64,000 nucleotides of DNA from Ascarosepion bandense (GCA_037127315.1 JBBBDQ010000420.1:4211001-4275000); one strand, 5' to 3'; shown: positions 31,660-43,660, counted from the first letter of the stretch. Numbers and translations: made by a program. The notes: generated by a model not told the origin, from the letters alone.

Positions 31660-32460
31660 TACCCTTAAAAATCTTTCAAAACTCCATTTCCACTGTTAAA
31701 TAATGTAAGATTGACGGTGGGAGAAAATTGTTTGATATATGGTGCTTCTCGTATTGTGAGTTAAATACTATTTTTGTATTTACAACCAAAATTTTTCTTA
31801 AGGTTTCCTGTAAATTACGGTTTAATAAATACATTTTTTATTTTTTATTTTTTTTATTACACTACTATTTTTAGATAGGTGGCATGTAAGGCCTCTACTC
31901 AGAGAAGTGGTAGTATGGCCAGTATAGGTAATTGATTCATAACAAGAAACACAATCTTGTACAGAATGTTGAAATTAATACACTATATTAATACTCGCTC
32001 GTTTAGATTTGAGAGGGTTATTATTATTATTATTATTAGAAACAACAAGGTTTTTAGTCTTCCATTTTTTTAAATATATTATAAATTTTACCTGGTCCTA
32101 CTATACTATGCAGTTGACAAAATAAAAACAAACAACGCACTTGCAGGATATTAAAAATAAAAAATGGCGGCAATTTATCATCACAATCTGTATATACAAG
32201 ACTTGAGAAACCTACTTTCCTGAAAAATTGTTCAAGAGAAATATTTTAGAATTTTCAATTGAAAATAACACTGGCTGCTCGGTCACTGAATGCCATATGT
32301 TTGCTTATAAGGAAACGGATATTACGATTACCATTGCTATATGAAAATGTCGATCTGACGATGCGGTTTAAAATCATGAAGTTGCTTTTTCTGGTTGATA
32401 TTTTGGCTTTTTTAGCATCTAAAGATCTTGAACAAAATTCACCCTAGCTCAATTTATCCT
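31660..32460 (-). pseudogene. Penelope-like element fragment with GIY-YIG-like segment
   Basis: Reading the minus strand from 32460 down: FLISKHMAFSDRAASVIFN, SLEQFFRKVGFSSLVY, then SKRASINIVY near 32015, then DCVSCYESITYTGHTTTSLSRGLTCHLSK with breaks (about 31960-31870). The YTGHTTTxLSRxLxxHL pattern is that of the GIY-YIG nuclease core in Penelope-like elements. A (TTA)n run at 32020-32040 and many stops interrupt it. Confidence 0.65.
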
Positions 32461-33105
32461 GTGTTTTGTTTCCTTATTTCTTACACTACATTTATTATAA
32501 TTGATTTACGTATCGTTAACAATACATTATTCGTACTCATAATCAGGTACAAGTTAATGTTTAACGCTATAACTCTGATAATATTGTGCTCACGAAATGG
32601 CATGAAAAGCTTTCAGAATCACTTGAAATGCAGTTGTGTTCCGAACTCTACACCAGAACTACAAATGTAAAACGGAATTTTATTAAGCGTAAACGAATCA
32701 AAATGAGAATTGCCGAAAAACCTAAATTGTTATTGGCGTAGATAAAAGAAACGTTCACTTCACATGAATAGTTTCTCTTGAAAGGAAAAAGGCTTGTTCT
32801 CTATCGAATCGACATAAAAAATTTATTTCTTATTTGTAATTGTTCTATGCTCCTTTCAGAATATGCCAGTCCGTTGAGATAGCTAGTTAACCAGTTGCAG
32901 ACACCTGCTCAGGCACATATGTTTTTCTTCATTGAAAGAGCCAACTTGTGGTTTATGCTTCAAATATGCTGAACAGACTCTCAGGTCATGATAACATTTG
33001 ACTTAGAGCTAGCATATGCATCGACACTTTCCGAATGGTTTCGTCCACCAACATGGCTTGGGTTCAACCGTGGCTGGGTATACAAGTACTTCTCAAAACA
33101 GCAGT
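32461..33105. other. unassigned
   Basis: No gene recognised. Short frames only. Confidence 0.45.
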
Positions 33106-33110
33106 TCATC

Positions 33111-33423
33111 TCAGTCAGTCAGTCAGTTAAGTGCCATGCGTGAAACACGCTTGGGCGATCATGTCTCGAAAGAGACATGACTGACTGAGCAGAAGATTAT
33201 CCCACTGTAGGTTGCCATTGCTTTCTGCGGTAGACCGGTTGCCAGCCAAGGCTAAAGAACGCAATCTGTCCTGTTATTTAACCCATAACTGGAAGGAAGA
33301 AACGGATTAATACCTTTTTCAAAGGTATTTGTGCGTAAGTGAATGCAATGAATTCAACTGGAATTCGAACTCGGCTCCCCGATTTCACGTTCCGAGCCGA
33401 TATCCACTGTATCACAACGCACC
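33111..33423 (-). mobile_element. tRNA-headed SINE (family 1), full length
   Basis: Minus-strand copy with head GTTGTGATACAGTGGATA, CCGAGTTCGAATTCCAG, complete body, perfect CATGTCTC stem, and a tail of CAGTCAGTCAGTCAGT on the plus strand. Confidence 0.93.
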
Positions 33424-34190
33424 ACTAGTCAGATAACACTAAGATTGCCTGGTAAGATTCATAACGCTAACTTTCGGCCACGTGCTAGTCATCAGAGAAA
33501 AGACAGAATATGTGAGTGAGCCCTTAGGCAAATCTTTCTCTAAAAACTACGCTAAATTCATAGTCTCTCTCCACGCTCTTTTTCAATACTGTGCTTTATT
33601 TACAATTATTGTACTGTTAAGAGTTGAATTTTAGTATACACGGTGACACTGCACATTCGAAAACCCGCACAATTTTGTAGCAATAAGAATTTCTGAGATG
33701 AGGAGATATCTTTGTTTATATTATTTTCATTCAGACTAATGTCTTCATAATTCTTGTTATTATCACAATGTTTCAAACATGATGCATTCGGGCCTTCTTC
33801 AGGTGTCTGTCGATTTGAGTAAACTTGAAGAAATTTTGAAAGGAACCACTTATTTAATCTACAGAGTTAGGTTCTTGTTTAAAATGTCATGTCTAAGATT
33901 ATATTTCAATGCAAAATACACTGCCAAAATTTTAGATCTAAGTTTGCAAAATCCGTAGCTAAATCATAAAATATTTTCTTTTTGCCAGAAATATTTTGTT
34001 GATTTTAGCAGAAAATGACTCCAGATAAACAAAGGACGGGTTAAATTGCTGAGTAACAGTGGAATCATGAGCCTGTGATTGCGTTCATCTGTATACAGTC
34101 TTCAAATATCGTCGATTCTAAAACACATCTCGGGTTATTTGCACTCAGGATAATGTCTTCATCTGCTGTTTTTCTAATCATTTCTTCCCA
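33424..34190. other. unassigned
   Basis: No gene seen. The segment around CGGGCCTTCTTCAGGTGTCTGTCGATTTG at about 33790 resembles CGGCCTTCTTCGAATGTCTATCGATTTG at about 34823, so it is a dispersed repeat. Confidence 0.45.
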
Positions 34191-34194
34191 AGAA

Positions 34195-34530
34195 AGACAA
34201 TAAAGCCACTAAGGCGCAAAGAGTTACAAAGTGTGAGGGAATACGAGAAAAAAGAAAACCATTAAGGAGAGAAAACTATAAAAGAACAGAAATTAAGAGG
34301 ACAGAAGATAACGATTAACATTACACTTAAATGTTTAGAGAAAGAAAATGACGGAAAAAACAAGAATTTGGAAGAGAGTTCCACAAGCGGGGAATCCGAG
34401 AGAAGAAACTGTTAGCATAGAACTTACGGTTACATCTAGAAATTTCAACTGTAAAATAATGAGTCCTTGCCACCAATCTAGCACTACGCTTAAATTCATA
34501 AAGTATAGTTACCAAAAAGGAAAACAATAT
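34195..34530 (-). mobile_element. CR1/Jockey-like LINE 3' scrap, degraded
   Basis: The minus strand encodes SARLVARTHYFTVEISRCNR and FYANSFFSRIPRLWNSLPNS, then diverges. The short segment CTTAAATTCATAAAGTATAG at about 34488 is shared with 10054. Confidence 0.75.
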
Positions 34531-34924
34531 TTATTTTAAGAATACAAAAATGTGACACAAGGCCAAAAGAGAGTGGAAGGAGGGCTTGTATTCAGTCTCT
34601 CTTATCTTAAACTTAGCTGTCTACAATAACTAACCGAAACATACCACATTTACATCAAAACAACCCATTCTTACAATTCTCACTACAGCTACCATAATAA
34701 CTCCATGAAATCATAACTAGTTTCCCCCTTCCCATATGTACAATTTATCAGAATAATTACCATGAAAATATTTATAGAAAAAACTACGTTAAGGCGAAGG
34801 TAAAGTAACTAAACCAGAATGCCCGGCCTTCTTCGAATGTCTATCGATTTGTGTAACCTTCTGGGAACTTCAATCGGGATCCTTTCATCTACGTTGGTAA
34901 ATTGTTCTCTCTGCGCTGTTCCTA

Positions 34925-35365
34925 TTTAGGAATATTAAGCCATGTCCTGTTATTTTTTTAGTACAATTTTTAGTACAATTAGATTAGCAACTAGATCCCA
35001 CCCTTTTACAGTGAAATCGATAAAATGCAGCCGTAACTCCTACTCCAACAGTTTCTTTCCTCGCACTTCCCGACTGTGGAATTCTCTTCCAAACGATTGC
35101 TTCCCCGACGGCTACAATCTCCAGGAGTTTAAATGTAAGGTCAATAGACACCTCCTAACACACTAACCTGCTCCCATTCTATCAAACACTCTTCCCATCT
35201 GCCCGACACTCATCCTCGCTATCCTTACTCATCTATCACCTTTCTCCTGACATTCCCTATGTCTATCCACTCCTTCTCTTTACCTTCCCCTATGTAGCCC
35301 CATGCGCAATAGTGGCAGTGGAATGCCTTGCTTGGGGTGAGATGATTAAAAAAAAAAAAAAAAAA
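34925..35365 (+). mobile_element. CR1/Jockey-like LINE 3' end with poly(A)
   Basis: It encodes TRSHPFTVKSIKCSRNSYSN, SFFPRTSRLWNSLPNDCFPD and YNLQEFKCKVNRHLLTH (stop near 35165). A 3' UTR of about 180 bases follows, with CTATGTAGCCCCATGCGCAA and CCTTGCTTGGGGTGAGATGA, and a poly(A) of about 18. This is the clearest copy of the 3' tail shared with short elements at 24231, 53493 and 58902. Confidence 0.9.
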
Positions 35366-36945
35366 CAATTTACTTTTTGCTTGTTCTGTTTCTACTGCAC
35401 TACTCGACCCGAGATTGAATTTACAAAAACACATGTAGTAACAATAGCTTTAATTTTATCTGCTATTGAAACGTTTAGTAATAAAAAAAATGAAAGACGA
35501 ATATTGGAAACAAGTAAAGATGCGTCTGTTTGATATCAAACAGACTAACATAAATAAAGTGAAAATCTGCAAAGGATAAGCTTACGATATTTGTTGCAAA
35601 TGAAATTCATCATGAAGAGAAAAAAACAATGGAGACGTGCGCATGCGTGTGGCCCCTTGAAACAGTTACAAAGCAAAATAACAGCCACAAGAATACCATC
35701 ACCACTTGATATCAAGCACCTGCAGAAAAGGATTTATCCGGCTGACAAGGACTCATTTGTCTCCAAAGGTTGACCCAAGAAAAATAGTAAACAATTTGAC
35801 TGGTAGATCTTGCGAGACAGAGAAAGTAAAGAATGGTGAGGAGAGAATAGAACGATAGCCGCTGAAAGAACAAAGATTCGAAAAGAGCCTGCGATTCTCG
35901 TATAACAAAAAACACTTTTCTAGTCGTTGAAAATACAACACATGTGAACGTAGCCTGTTGATAGTATTAGCCATAAAGTTACGATAAATGAGAAAATTTC
36001 TTTTTACAAAGACAGTGGTGATAGTCTAAACATAGAAAGACAGTAAGAAGAGGAAACATGTAAAAGTCAGAGACGAATAAAAGAAGAGTAAGTTTGATTT
36101 TTCTTTTTAGGCTGAAAAGGGAAAGAAAATAGAAATTACCGCTAAACAATTATATTGAAAGGAAGGAGGAATCTGTTGTAAGCCCATTTTGAGAGGAAAG
36201 ATAACAAGTCTGGCACGATGGATCACGACCGGAGATACTGTTGACACTAGGCACTTAATATCAACAAAAATAATACTAACAGTTTTAAGATGTCGGTGAA
36301 ACACAATTAAGTTTAGGGAGATGGTTATCTCCCTTGCTGATACAAACGAGTAAGAGATGATAAAGTGGTAGACTCAGCTAAAAAAAAAAAAAAAATTAAG
36401 GCACAAAATGGAGCCGCTAGATTCGGAGGTAAAATAAACAAAAACAAGCTTTCAGAAGTGATGACTTCACGTTTGATAATTCTGTCTAAGGTTTGCGTCC
36501 GCTCCAACGATTTGACACTGTTGATATAAGTAAACCCCAAGAGTAGTGTTGAACTTTCCATCAGAAATCAATAGAATAAAGATATTATTATTTACACATT
36601 GGTGTTCACAATAATGGTAATTGATAGTCTGCAGTGGAGGTCAAGTGATAGCAAGTTTTCCCATTGCACAAGCATTCTTGGTTTGGATTGTTTTAACGCT
36701 TGCTTCTAAGTTCAAATTCTTCTTCTTCCTATTCTTCTTATTATTATTAGTAGCAGTAGTATTAGTAGCAGCAGTAATAGTAGTAATATTTCTTTTGATT
36801 TCTGTTGTATACACATTTCCTTCCTGGTTCCAACGAGAGACCTAAGATCAGAAATGGCTTCATCACATTCTCAACTGATCATTTATGTAAAAAAAAAAAA
36901 AGAACCCAAGATCACACATACTTTACAAAGATAAAGAACTTTATT
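35366..36945. other. unassigned, with simple-sequence runs
   Basis: A runs lie at 36380-36395 and 36888-36901. A trinucleotide-rich stretch (TTC, TTA, GTA, GCA units) occupies 36715-36795. No frame between 35366 and 36945 resembles a known protein. Confidence 0.45.
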
Positions 36946-36949
36946 ATGT

Positions 36950-37280
36950 GTGTGCTATACTTGTGAGTACAATTATTTAGCATTTCATTAAAACATGGGC
37001 TAACAGGAATCTCTTCAAATAGCCTATAGGAAATGTTTTCAATTACTCCAAGGGCTCAAACTACAACTGGACTTATTGATGTCCTAATGTACCACATTTT
37101 TTAGATTTATACTTAAAAATCCGTGTATTTTGATATTTTTAAAAGATCTACAAAGTATATTAACATCTGCAATGACTGCCATGACAATGAGGAAGCACAT
37201 TCTGTTGTCGTGGTCTTTGATCACTGTGTCTGGGCGATTAGCTTTGATTGTTCTGTCTGAGTGTATTGTAAAATAACTAC
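36950..37280 (-). pseudogene. restriction-like-endonuclease LINE, C-terminal fragment 1
   Basis: On the minus strand: RTIKANRPDTVIKDHDNRMCFLI in pieces near 37260-37185, then KMWYIRTSISPVVV, a stop, and ALGVIENI near 37097-37035. This is the nuclease domain region (PD...D...) following the zinc knuckle in R2/R4-type LINEs, homologous to the intact version at 39550-39720. A SINE fragment adjoins its 5' side. Confidence 0.75.
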
Positions 37281-37304
37281 AGATCCTATCTCTGACCGGG
37301 TCTG

Positions 37305-37550
37305 GGTTGTGTTCATTATATTAACTTACACGCAAATACACTTGGGAAAAGTATTAATCCGTCTCTTCTCCCTCCAGCTATGGGTTAAAGCGCAGAAAAT
37401 ATTGGGTTCTATAGACTCGGTTGGCAACCAGTCTACCGTAAAGAACAATGGCAAACTTCTTTGGTAAAATCTTCCGCCCAGTCAGTCATGTTTGTTTTGA
37501 GACATGATCGTCTAAGCGTGTATGACGTATAGTATTTAATTAACTAATTA
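37305..37550 (+). mobile_element. tRNA-headed SINE (family 1), 5'-truncated
   Basis: It lacks the tRNA head and starts near GTGTTCATTATATTAACTTAC. The body and the degraded ATGTTTG/GAGACATG stem follow. Confidence 0.85.
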
Positions 37551-37573
37551 TTATCACTATTATTGTTATTTAG
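37551..37573. repeat. imperfect (ATT)n
   Basis: Interrupted ATT units lie at the 3' side of the following LINE fragment. Confidence 0.6.
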
Positions 37574-37574
37574 A

Positions 37575-37967
37575 TATTGTTGTTCTGCGCTTCTTATATT
37601 TCTCCTTTCCAAACCTTGAAAATGAAAGTTTGTAATTTTAATGTTACTTTGTTTTTCATGGAATCAAAAAGTCATTTCTTAAACTAATTTGTCAACTTTT
37701 ACTGCTTAAAAAATGAGTCTATCGGAACTTTTTTCAGTCAGTCCGAGGGTTCCATCTAAAAGTAGAATTATGGATGTCCTTATGCGTCACATTTTTAGAT
37801 TTCCACTTCAAAATCCTTGTATTATGATTGTTGTTGTTCTTTTAAGATCTCTAAGGATAAATTACAATCTTCAGTGACTGTCACGTCAATAAGAAAGCCC
37901 AATCTGTTTTTCTGGTCTTTGATCACAATGTCTGGTTGATTAGCTTTGATTGTTCTGTCTCTGTTTA
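37575..37967 (-). pseudogene. restriction-like-endonuclease LINE, C-terminal fragment 2
   Basis: The minus strand reads RTIKANQPDIVIKDQKNRLG then FLIDVTVTEDCNLSLEI (about 37957-37855) and KDFEVEI (about 37820), parallel to RPDIIVKNQKEKTCLLIDMA in the longer copy. ATT-type repeats lie on both sides (37551-37573 and 37969-37988). Confidence 0.8.
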
Positions 37968-37988
37968 TCATTATTATTATTATTATTA
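37968..37988 (+). repeat. (ATT)n microsatellite
   Basis: About seven ATT units between the LINE fragment and Helitron-like element B. Confidence 0.95.
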
Positions 37989-38506
37989 CTAGCAGTATAG
38001 GCCGGCGTTGCTTGGGTGTAATGAAATCTTTAAAACTAATCCATGGTCCTGGAGCTCAGACTATTTGGATGTTGGCACGAAAGACTAAAAAGCAATAGTT
38101 GTTTCCAGTTAAAGCGAAACCGTAGACTGAAAGAAAAATGAATGGATGTAAGTCAAATTTTGATTTCCTGGTATCGATATCAAATTTTCTGCACTACTGT
38201 AAGAACTGCAACCTTGAAACTTGTGAATATCGTTCCTTATGTCTTTGTCTATGAGTGTATGAAATTTGATTAAAATCGGACCATTCCTTCTATAACCCGA
38301 TTTTTTCGATTATCGATTTTTGATATTTATCGGGGGTACCTCGACACAAAACCTAGCTAAGAACACTTGCAGACGCTTATAGTATAACTGTGTAAAATGT
38401 CAAGAAAATCGGTTCAGTTGTTTCGGGGTCTATAGGTAACGGACACACACACACACAGATACACACACAAAGTTCCATTTATGAATAAGTTTAGATTTAG
38501 ATAGAT
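37989..38506 (-). mobile_element. Helitron-like non-autonomous element B
   Basis: On the minus strand it starts near TCTATCTAAATCTAAAC, has CATAAATGGAACTTTGTG, a CA/GT run, GTTACCTATAGACCCCGAAA and CATGGATTAG, and ends AAGCAACGCCGGCCTATACTGCTAG followed by T. A 5' TC, a GC-rich hairpin near the 3' end and a CTAG terminus are the Helitron signature. It has no coding frame. Element C at 56401 is the same family. Confidence 0.75.
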
Positions 38507-39232
38507 TACTGAGTGAGATTTACGCACACCAATAAAACGACACTGAGTTACAAATATACGGAACTGCATACTTAGCATGATATCTGTTATGAAGTGTGCT
38601 TTACATTGTATTTTATCAACCCAACGACAGCCGTTAATCTCGCATACCGAGAGCTGCTCTACCCTTACTGCTTATGGATTTATATAGTCTATGCCTTCGC
38701 TAGGCTAATTATCCAGTCATTTGTTTATTACAACAATGCAAGTGATATAATGGAAAATTGTGGTATTTAAATATTTGCGGTAGTTCATCTTAATACAAGA
38801 CAAAATATGTACCTGTTAACATCTCCAGTTAGTTAAGATAAGAAGCCATGAGAGGAAAAATGGTGTGGCATTCATGTCTCTCATAGTATTATCGTTAAGT
38901 GAGAGAGCAGCATGCCAACAAATTGACAGATGGGTATTAATATAAAAAGCCCAGTATACCTATAATAACAACCAATTCGATAGAGATATACCACACACAG
39001 GCATCACAACTAAATGAGCACTAGATGGTGAAAAGTTTAATTAAAGAAGTGCGTAACTTTGCAGGTTGAGACCAGTTAAAAATACCTTCAGGATGAGTAA
39101 CCCAGACCGCTTCAACAGTCTTGGACTAAGAGTTGTTCAAAATATTTAGATGTAACTCAAAAAGTTACCTTGACAGCCACATCCTTTACAATAAGAAAAT
39201 AAACGGTCATCAGCCTCTTGGAAATATGTCCA
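38507..39232. other. unassigned
   Basis: No gene recognised. Short frames only. Confidence 0.45.
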
Positions 39233-39261
39233 ATTATTATTATTATTATTATTATTATTAT
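39233..39261 (+). repeat. (ATT)n at the 3' end of the R4/Dong-like LINE
   Basis: About nine ATT units. Read on the minus strand it is the simple-sequence terminus of the LINE. Confidence 0.95.
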
Positions 39262-42200
39262 GTCATTTTTCATCATATTTCGATTTCTGCTTTGGTCTCA
39301 CTACCAACCAAGTCTGCGGGGAGACCTAAGGCAGGTAGTGGCGTGTTGTTATGGTTCCATTTCATGTTTTTCTATCTTCCCTATCATCCCCAGCATTACA
39401 TAGATAAAGTTTTCCTTAGTGTGTGGGCTGTACTTAATAAGACAATTTTTTGTATATCTCTTAAGCTGGTGTTTCCAGGGATTATTTCAATGTGTTGTTT
39501 TGTTCCATTTTTTATCATTCCAAGTGCACCTACTATCACTGGCACAACTCTTGTTTTCAATTTCCACATTTTTTCTATTTCAATTTCCAGGTCTTTATAT
39601 TTTGACAGTTTTTCAAATTCCTTGATTGCTATGTTACAATCCGCTGGACAAGCCATATCAATTAATAGACAAGTTTTCTCCTTCTGGTTTTTAACAATAA
39701 TGTCTGGCCTGTTTGCTTCAATTTTTCTGTCTGTGTAGATGGTGTAATCCCATAGAATGGTTACATCTTCTATTTCTGTAACCGGTGCTGGGTGATGTTC
39801 ATACCAGTGTTTGCCTACAGCTTTTCCATAATGTTTGCATATTGCCCAATGTAAATATTGCCCAACTCTATCGTGGCGATTTTTATATTCATTTGGGGCA
39901 AGCACAGAACAGCCTGAGATTAGGTGGTCTATTGTTTCTTGGTGTTTATCACAAAACCTGCATTTTGGATCCATATTATTATGCATAATATTTGCCTGAA
40001 AGTTTCTAGTGAAAAGACTTTGGTCTTGTGCTGCAATAATAAAGCCTTCAGTTTCAGACTTTAATCCAGATGCACGTAACCATCGATGAGTATTAACTTT
40101 GTCAACATTGGATTTATTGGCACGTACTGGATATTGGCCATGCAGAGGTTTGTCTTGCCAGCGCTGTTTCATCTGTTCAAGAGCTTTATCTTTGGCTTTC
40201 ATTTTCATATTCTTTGCCGCAATAGCTGGCTCTTGGCTTCCGTTCTGCTTTTCTACAGAATCTACTAACTGTAAATCTTGTTTGAATTTACTGCCTTCTT
40301 TTATTATTGAATATTTTTTCTTTCTTTCTTCATGTTGCCTTACTAAATGTATCATCCAATCCTTTGTTGTTTCTATGTATGTTAGTAAGCCAATAGTTGT
40401 TGTCTTGTATGACAATTCCAGCTGAATAAGACCTCTTCCACCTTCTTTACGGGGTATGTATAGACGGTCTACATCAGCCTTTGGATGATGCATCTTATGC
40501 TTAGAAAGAAGCTTTCTTGTTTTAGCATCCATTCGCCTGATGTCGTTTAGAGTCCAGTTTAAGATGTTAAAGCTATATTGGACAACTGGGATTGCAAGGC
40601 TATTAATGGCCATAACTCTGTTCTGTGAATTTAATTCAGTTTTTAATATCATTCGTAGCCTTCTATAGTACTCTTTACGCACTATTTCTTTCATTTTTTT
40701 ATGGTGAATGTTTTCACTCTCATTTACACCTAGATATTTATAAGCTTCTTCTGGTTTCAATTCTTTTATTGTTACAGCAGGGTCTAGGCTAATCGAGGAT
40801 GTTTCTTGTATTGATCCACGTAAAACTGTAGCTTTAGCACATTTATTCAAATTAAATTTCATTCCAATGTCTTCGCTGAAGCATTTTACAGTTTGCAGAA
40901 GACCTTCCAGCTCATTATCATTCTTAGCATATAACTTCAAGTCATCCATGTAAAATAGATGGCTTATTTTCTTTTGTCCTATTTTATAACCACATTCTGT
41001 CTTATTAAGTTGACTGGTTAGTGCTATTAATGATATGCAGAACAGTAAGGGAGATAAAGAATCACCTTAAAATATACCTCTTTTGATGTTTATTTCATCA
41101 GACTTATAGGTTCCATTTATATGATTGAGGTAAAGGGTTGTTTTCCATATAGACATGCACTGTTTGATGAAATTGATGATGACGGGCGATATCTTGTATA
41201 TATTTAAAGTCTTTAAAATCCAGTCATGTGGCACACTATCGAATCCCTTTCGATAGTCTATCCAGGCTGTACTAAGATTTTTCTTTGTACTGTAGCAGTC
41301 TTCCAGGATCATTTTGTTAATCAGCAATTGGTCTTTACAACCATAACAGCCGCGTTTGCACCCTTTTTGTTCAAGCGGTATCATGTCATTTCTTTCTAAG
41401 AATAAATATGTCTTTTTTGTTAAAGTAGATGTTAATAGTTTATATGTTGTCGGAAGACATGTAATTGGTCTGTAGTTTTTCGGGTTGTTTGTGTCACCAT
41501 TCTTGGGTAGAAGAAATGTAATTCCTTTGGTCATCCATGCAGGAATTTTAGTGGGATCGTCAACCATTTCTTGAAGTTCTTTGGCTAGTTTTTTATGTGC
41601 TGCATTTAGATAATATAGCCAAAAGTTAGGAATTTTATCTATACCTGGGAATTTCCAATTGTGTGCTTTGTTTAGTGCATATTTAACATCATCTTCAGTA
41701 ATTCCAGACCATGTCTGTTTGGGTTTATTTTTCATTCGTTCTATCTCTTGCGTAATCCAATGTACTTCCTTGCTAAGTTCTTTAGGGCAAGCCCATATCT
41801 TTTCCCAGAACTGTGTGACTTCTTCCATTCTGGGGGGTACTGTCACTTCAATTCTTTTTTTACGTATTTCCCTGTAAAATCTCTTTGTATCAGTCTGAAA
41901 AATCTTGTTTTGTTTGTAAAATGTTGCTCTTTTCTCATAGCGTCTTATTCTTTGAGCCTTCAGTTGGATTTTTTGCTTTATTTTTTCTTTATTTGATAAG
42001 ATTTAATTTTCATTCCTGATGTTATATTTTCTTTCGGCTCTTCTGCTTTTCCTAGTTCTTACATTTATTCCTCTACTCAGTTCATCCAGTATTGATAATT
42101 CACTTCTAAGTTGTTCGATTTCTTTTTCTATTTTCCTTTTCCAAGGTGGATCTTCACGTCTACGAGACTGCCTTGTTTTTATTTTGATATTCAATTTTTT

Positions 42201-42928
42201 TTTGCTGCTGTTGCTGATGAATATATTATTTCGTTAAGATTTGTATGAGGGTCTTCATCCAGTATTGATTTCAGTGCTGCATTGTAGAGTTTAATAGTAC
42301 GGAGGTTATGTTTTGTTGGTTGTAATTTTGGGAGCTGTTCACGTTCCTCCATTGTAATATTTTGTATTTGACTTAGATGGTTTTTTATTTCTATCTTGGC
42401 TTCCTGCATATTGTTCTTATTTTCCGTCAAATAATTATCTTCGATGTGTTCTGAACTCGTTTTATTTTTGTCTTTTAACTGACTCAGATCACACCTTTCC
42501 AGCACTTTTAAACTTACAGCATTATCTTCGCAGTGATTTGCGTGTTTCACGGTTTCTACATTATGACCTGTGGCTTGTTTGATGTTATTACTTTTTATTT
42601 CTGATTCCGGTTTCTTTTCATATTTTGTTGATTCGTCTCTTCTTGTTACAATTCTTTTAATTTCATTGATTTCAGCCTCTGTCAGTCGGTTATTACGAAT
42701 AATGTACCTACGCACATTGGCTAATTTATTTTCGTCAATATATTTTCTATTTGCTTGACCAACTTTTTCACGCCAAATGTCATATGTTTGGCGAGTCACG
42801 TTTTTTTGAGGTTTGAGTAACGCTTCATGAAATGCAGTCATAACGACTTTGTACTCCTCACGAGACCATTTTATTTTTTCTTTCTTTAAATATACGGTTG
42901 TAGATCTAGCTGGTGAATTTTCAGGACC
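39262..42928 (-). mobile_element. R4/Dong-like LINE, near full length
   Basis: About 3.7 kb of minus-strand sequence lies between two ATT microsatellites (39233-39261 and 42929-42976). It encodes an N-terminal region, a reverse transcriptase, a zinc knuckle and a restriction-like endonuclease domain in one order. R4/Dong-type elements have exactly this layout, and I recall that the silkworm Dong element sits within TAA repeats. The 3' UTR is about 130 bases. The single protein is interrupted by one frameshift and two stop codons (see the coding entry), so it is inactive but otherwise well preserved. Confidence 0.85.
39396..42928 (-). pseudogene. reverse transcriptase/endonuclease of the R4/Dong-like LINE
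   Basis: N-terminal part (42928-42195): IKWSREEYKVVMTAFHEALL, a possible DNA-binding region. A run of nine A (T at 42195-42203) is where the frame shifts. The next part continues to a stop at 42003-42005, beyond which the same frame resumes with AQRIRRYEKRATFYKQNKIF. RT motifs follow: NYRPITCLPTTYKLLTS, AWIDYRKGFDSVPHDW (catalytic Asp), RGIF, a stop (TAA at 41067-41069, where Gln is expected), GDSLSPLLF, and FYMDDLKLYAKN (catalytic Asp pair, codons at 40941-40946). The C-terminus has CRFCDKHQETIDHLISGC (zinc knuckle) and the RPDIIV/LIDMACP nuclease motif. The protein ends at 39396. Total about 1,175 codons. Upstream Asn-rich codons come from the ATT microsatellite and are not part of the protein. 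Confidence 0.88.
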
Positions 42929-42976
42929 ATTATTATTATTATTATTATTACAATTATTATTATTATTGTTATTATT
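42929..42976 (+). repeat. (ATT)n at the 5' end of the R4/Dong-like LINE
   Basis: ATT units with two interruptions (ACAATT, GTT). Together with the tract at 39233 they bracket the LINE. Confidence 0.95.
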
Positions 42977-43009
42977 GAGATAGATATCCTCTTCGACTAA
43001 GATTTTTAG

Positions 43010-43325
43010 GCCGAAGCGTACAATGGTCGAAACGTTGCGAATAAAACAAAAATATGAAGAGAATAGCCGAAACAATGTAAATAGTGTAAATAGTTACATA
43101 TTTCATCCTAGAAATATAGACAGATATTGAAGACAAATATGGCAACGAAGATGAGGACAACTGTCCGAAAAAAGTAAATAGAGTAAATAATGACATACCT
43201 CATCTAAGAAATATAGACAGATATTGAAGGTGAATATGGCAACGAAGATAAGGACAATAGTCCGAACAATGTAAATAGTGTAAATAGTTAGAATGCCTCT
43301 TCTCATAAATATAGACAGATATCAT
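43010..43325. repeat. 97-98-bp tandem repeat, about three units
   Basis: AAATATAGACAGATAT recurs at about 43112, 43209 and 43307. Each unit also has a GTCCGAA...GTAAATAGTGTAAATA segment and TGGCAACGAAGATRAGGACA. A diverged single unit lies at about 57950-58050. Confidence 0.9.
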
Positions 43326-43660
43326 CTAATTTGTGACATCTTTCACATCTTTCTTTTAAGAAATCTTAGATAATTACATAGTATCGGAGGGAATGAAGTG
43401 CAATGTTTTTGCAACATTTTCAGATTTTAAGTACAAAGATAACGAGATATGACATTGAAGTACAGATTATGTGCTATTAATTTAAAACCGATTTCATTTA
43501 TGAAATCAAGATCTAATTGACAAGGTAATCTTAAAATTAACTTCTCCTCCAACTATTCTTTCTGATTTCTTTTCTTTTCCCTTCTTTTCAAGGGAACTTC
43601 CGGTGTATGAATCCCTTTTAATTGATTTTCCGGTGTATGAATTTTACCTTGAATTTGCCA
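43326..43660. other. unassigned
   Basis: No gene seen. Confidence 0.5.

Noticed and set aside
39133..39738. Plus-strand frame of 201 codons
   Set aside because: It lies opposite the well-supported minus-strand LINE nuclease domain, runs through the ATT repeat, and has no family resemblance.
42929..43075. Asn-rich N-terminus as part of the LINE protein
   Set aside because: It is the translation of the flanking ATT microsatellite and starts with a TTG, so the protein probably begins further in.
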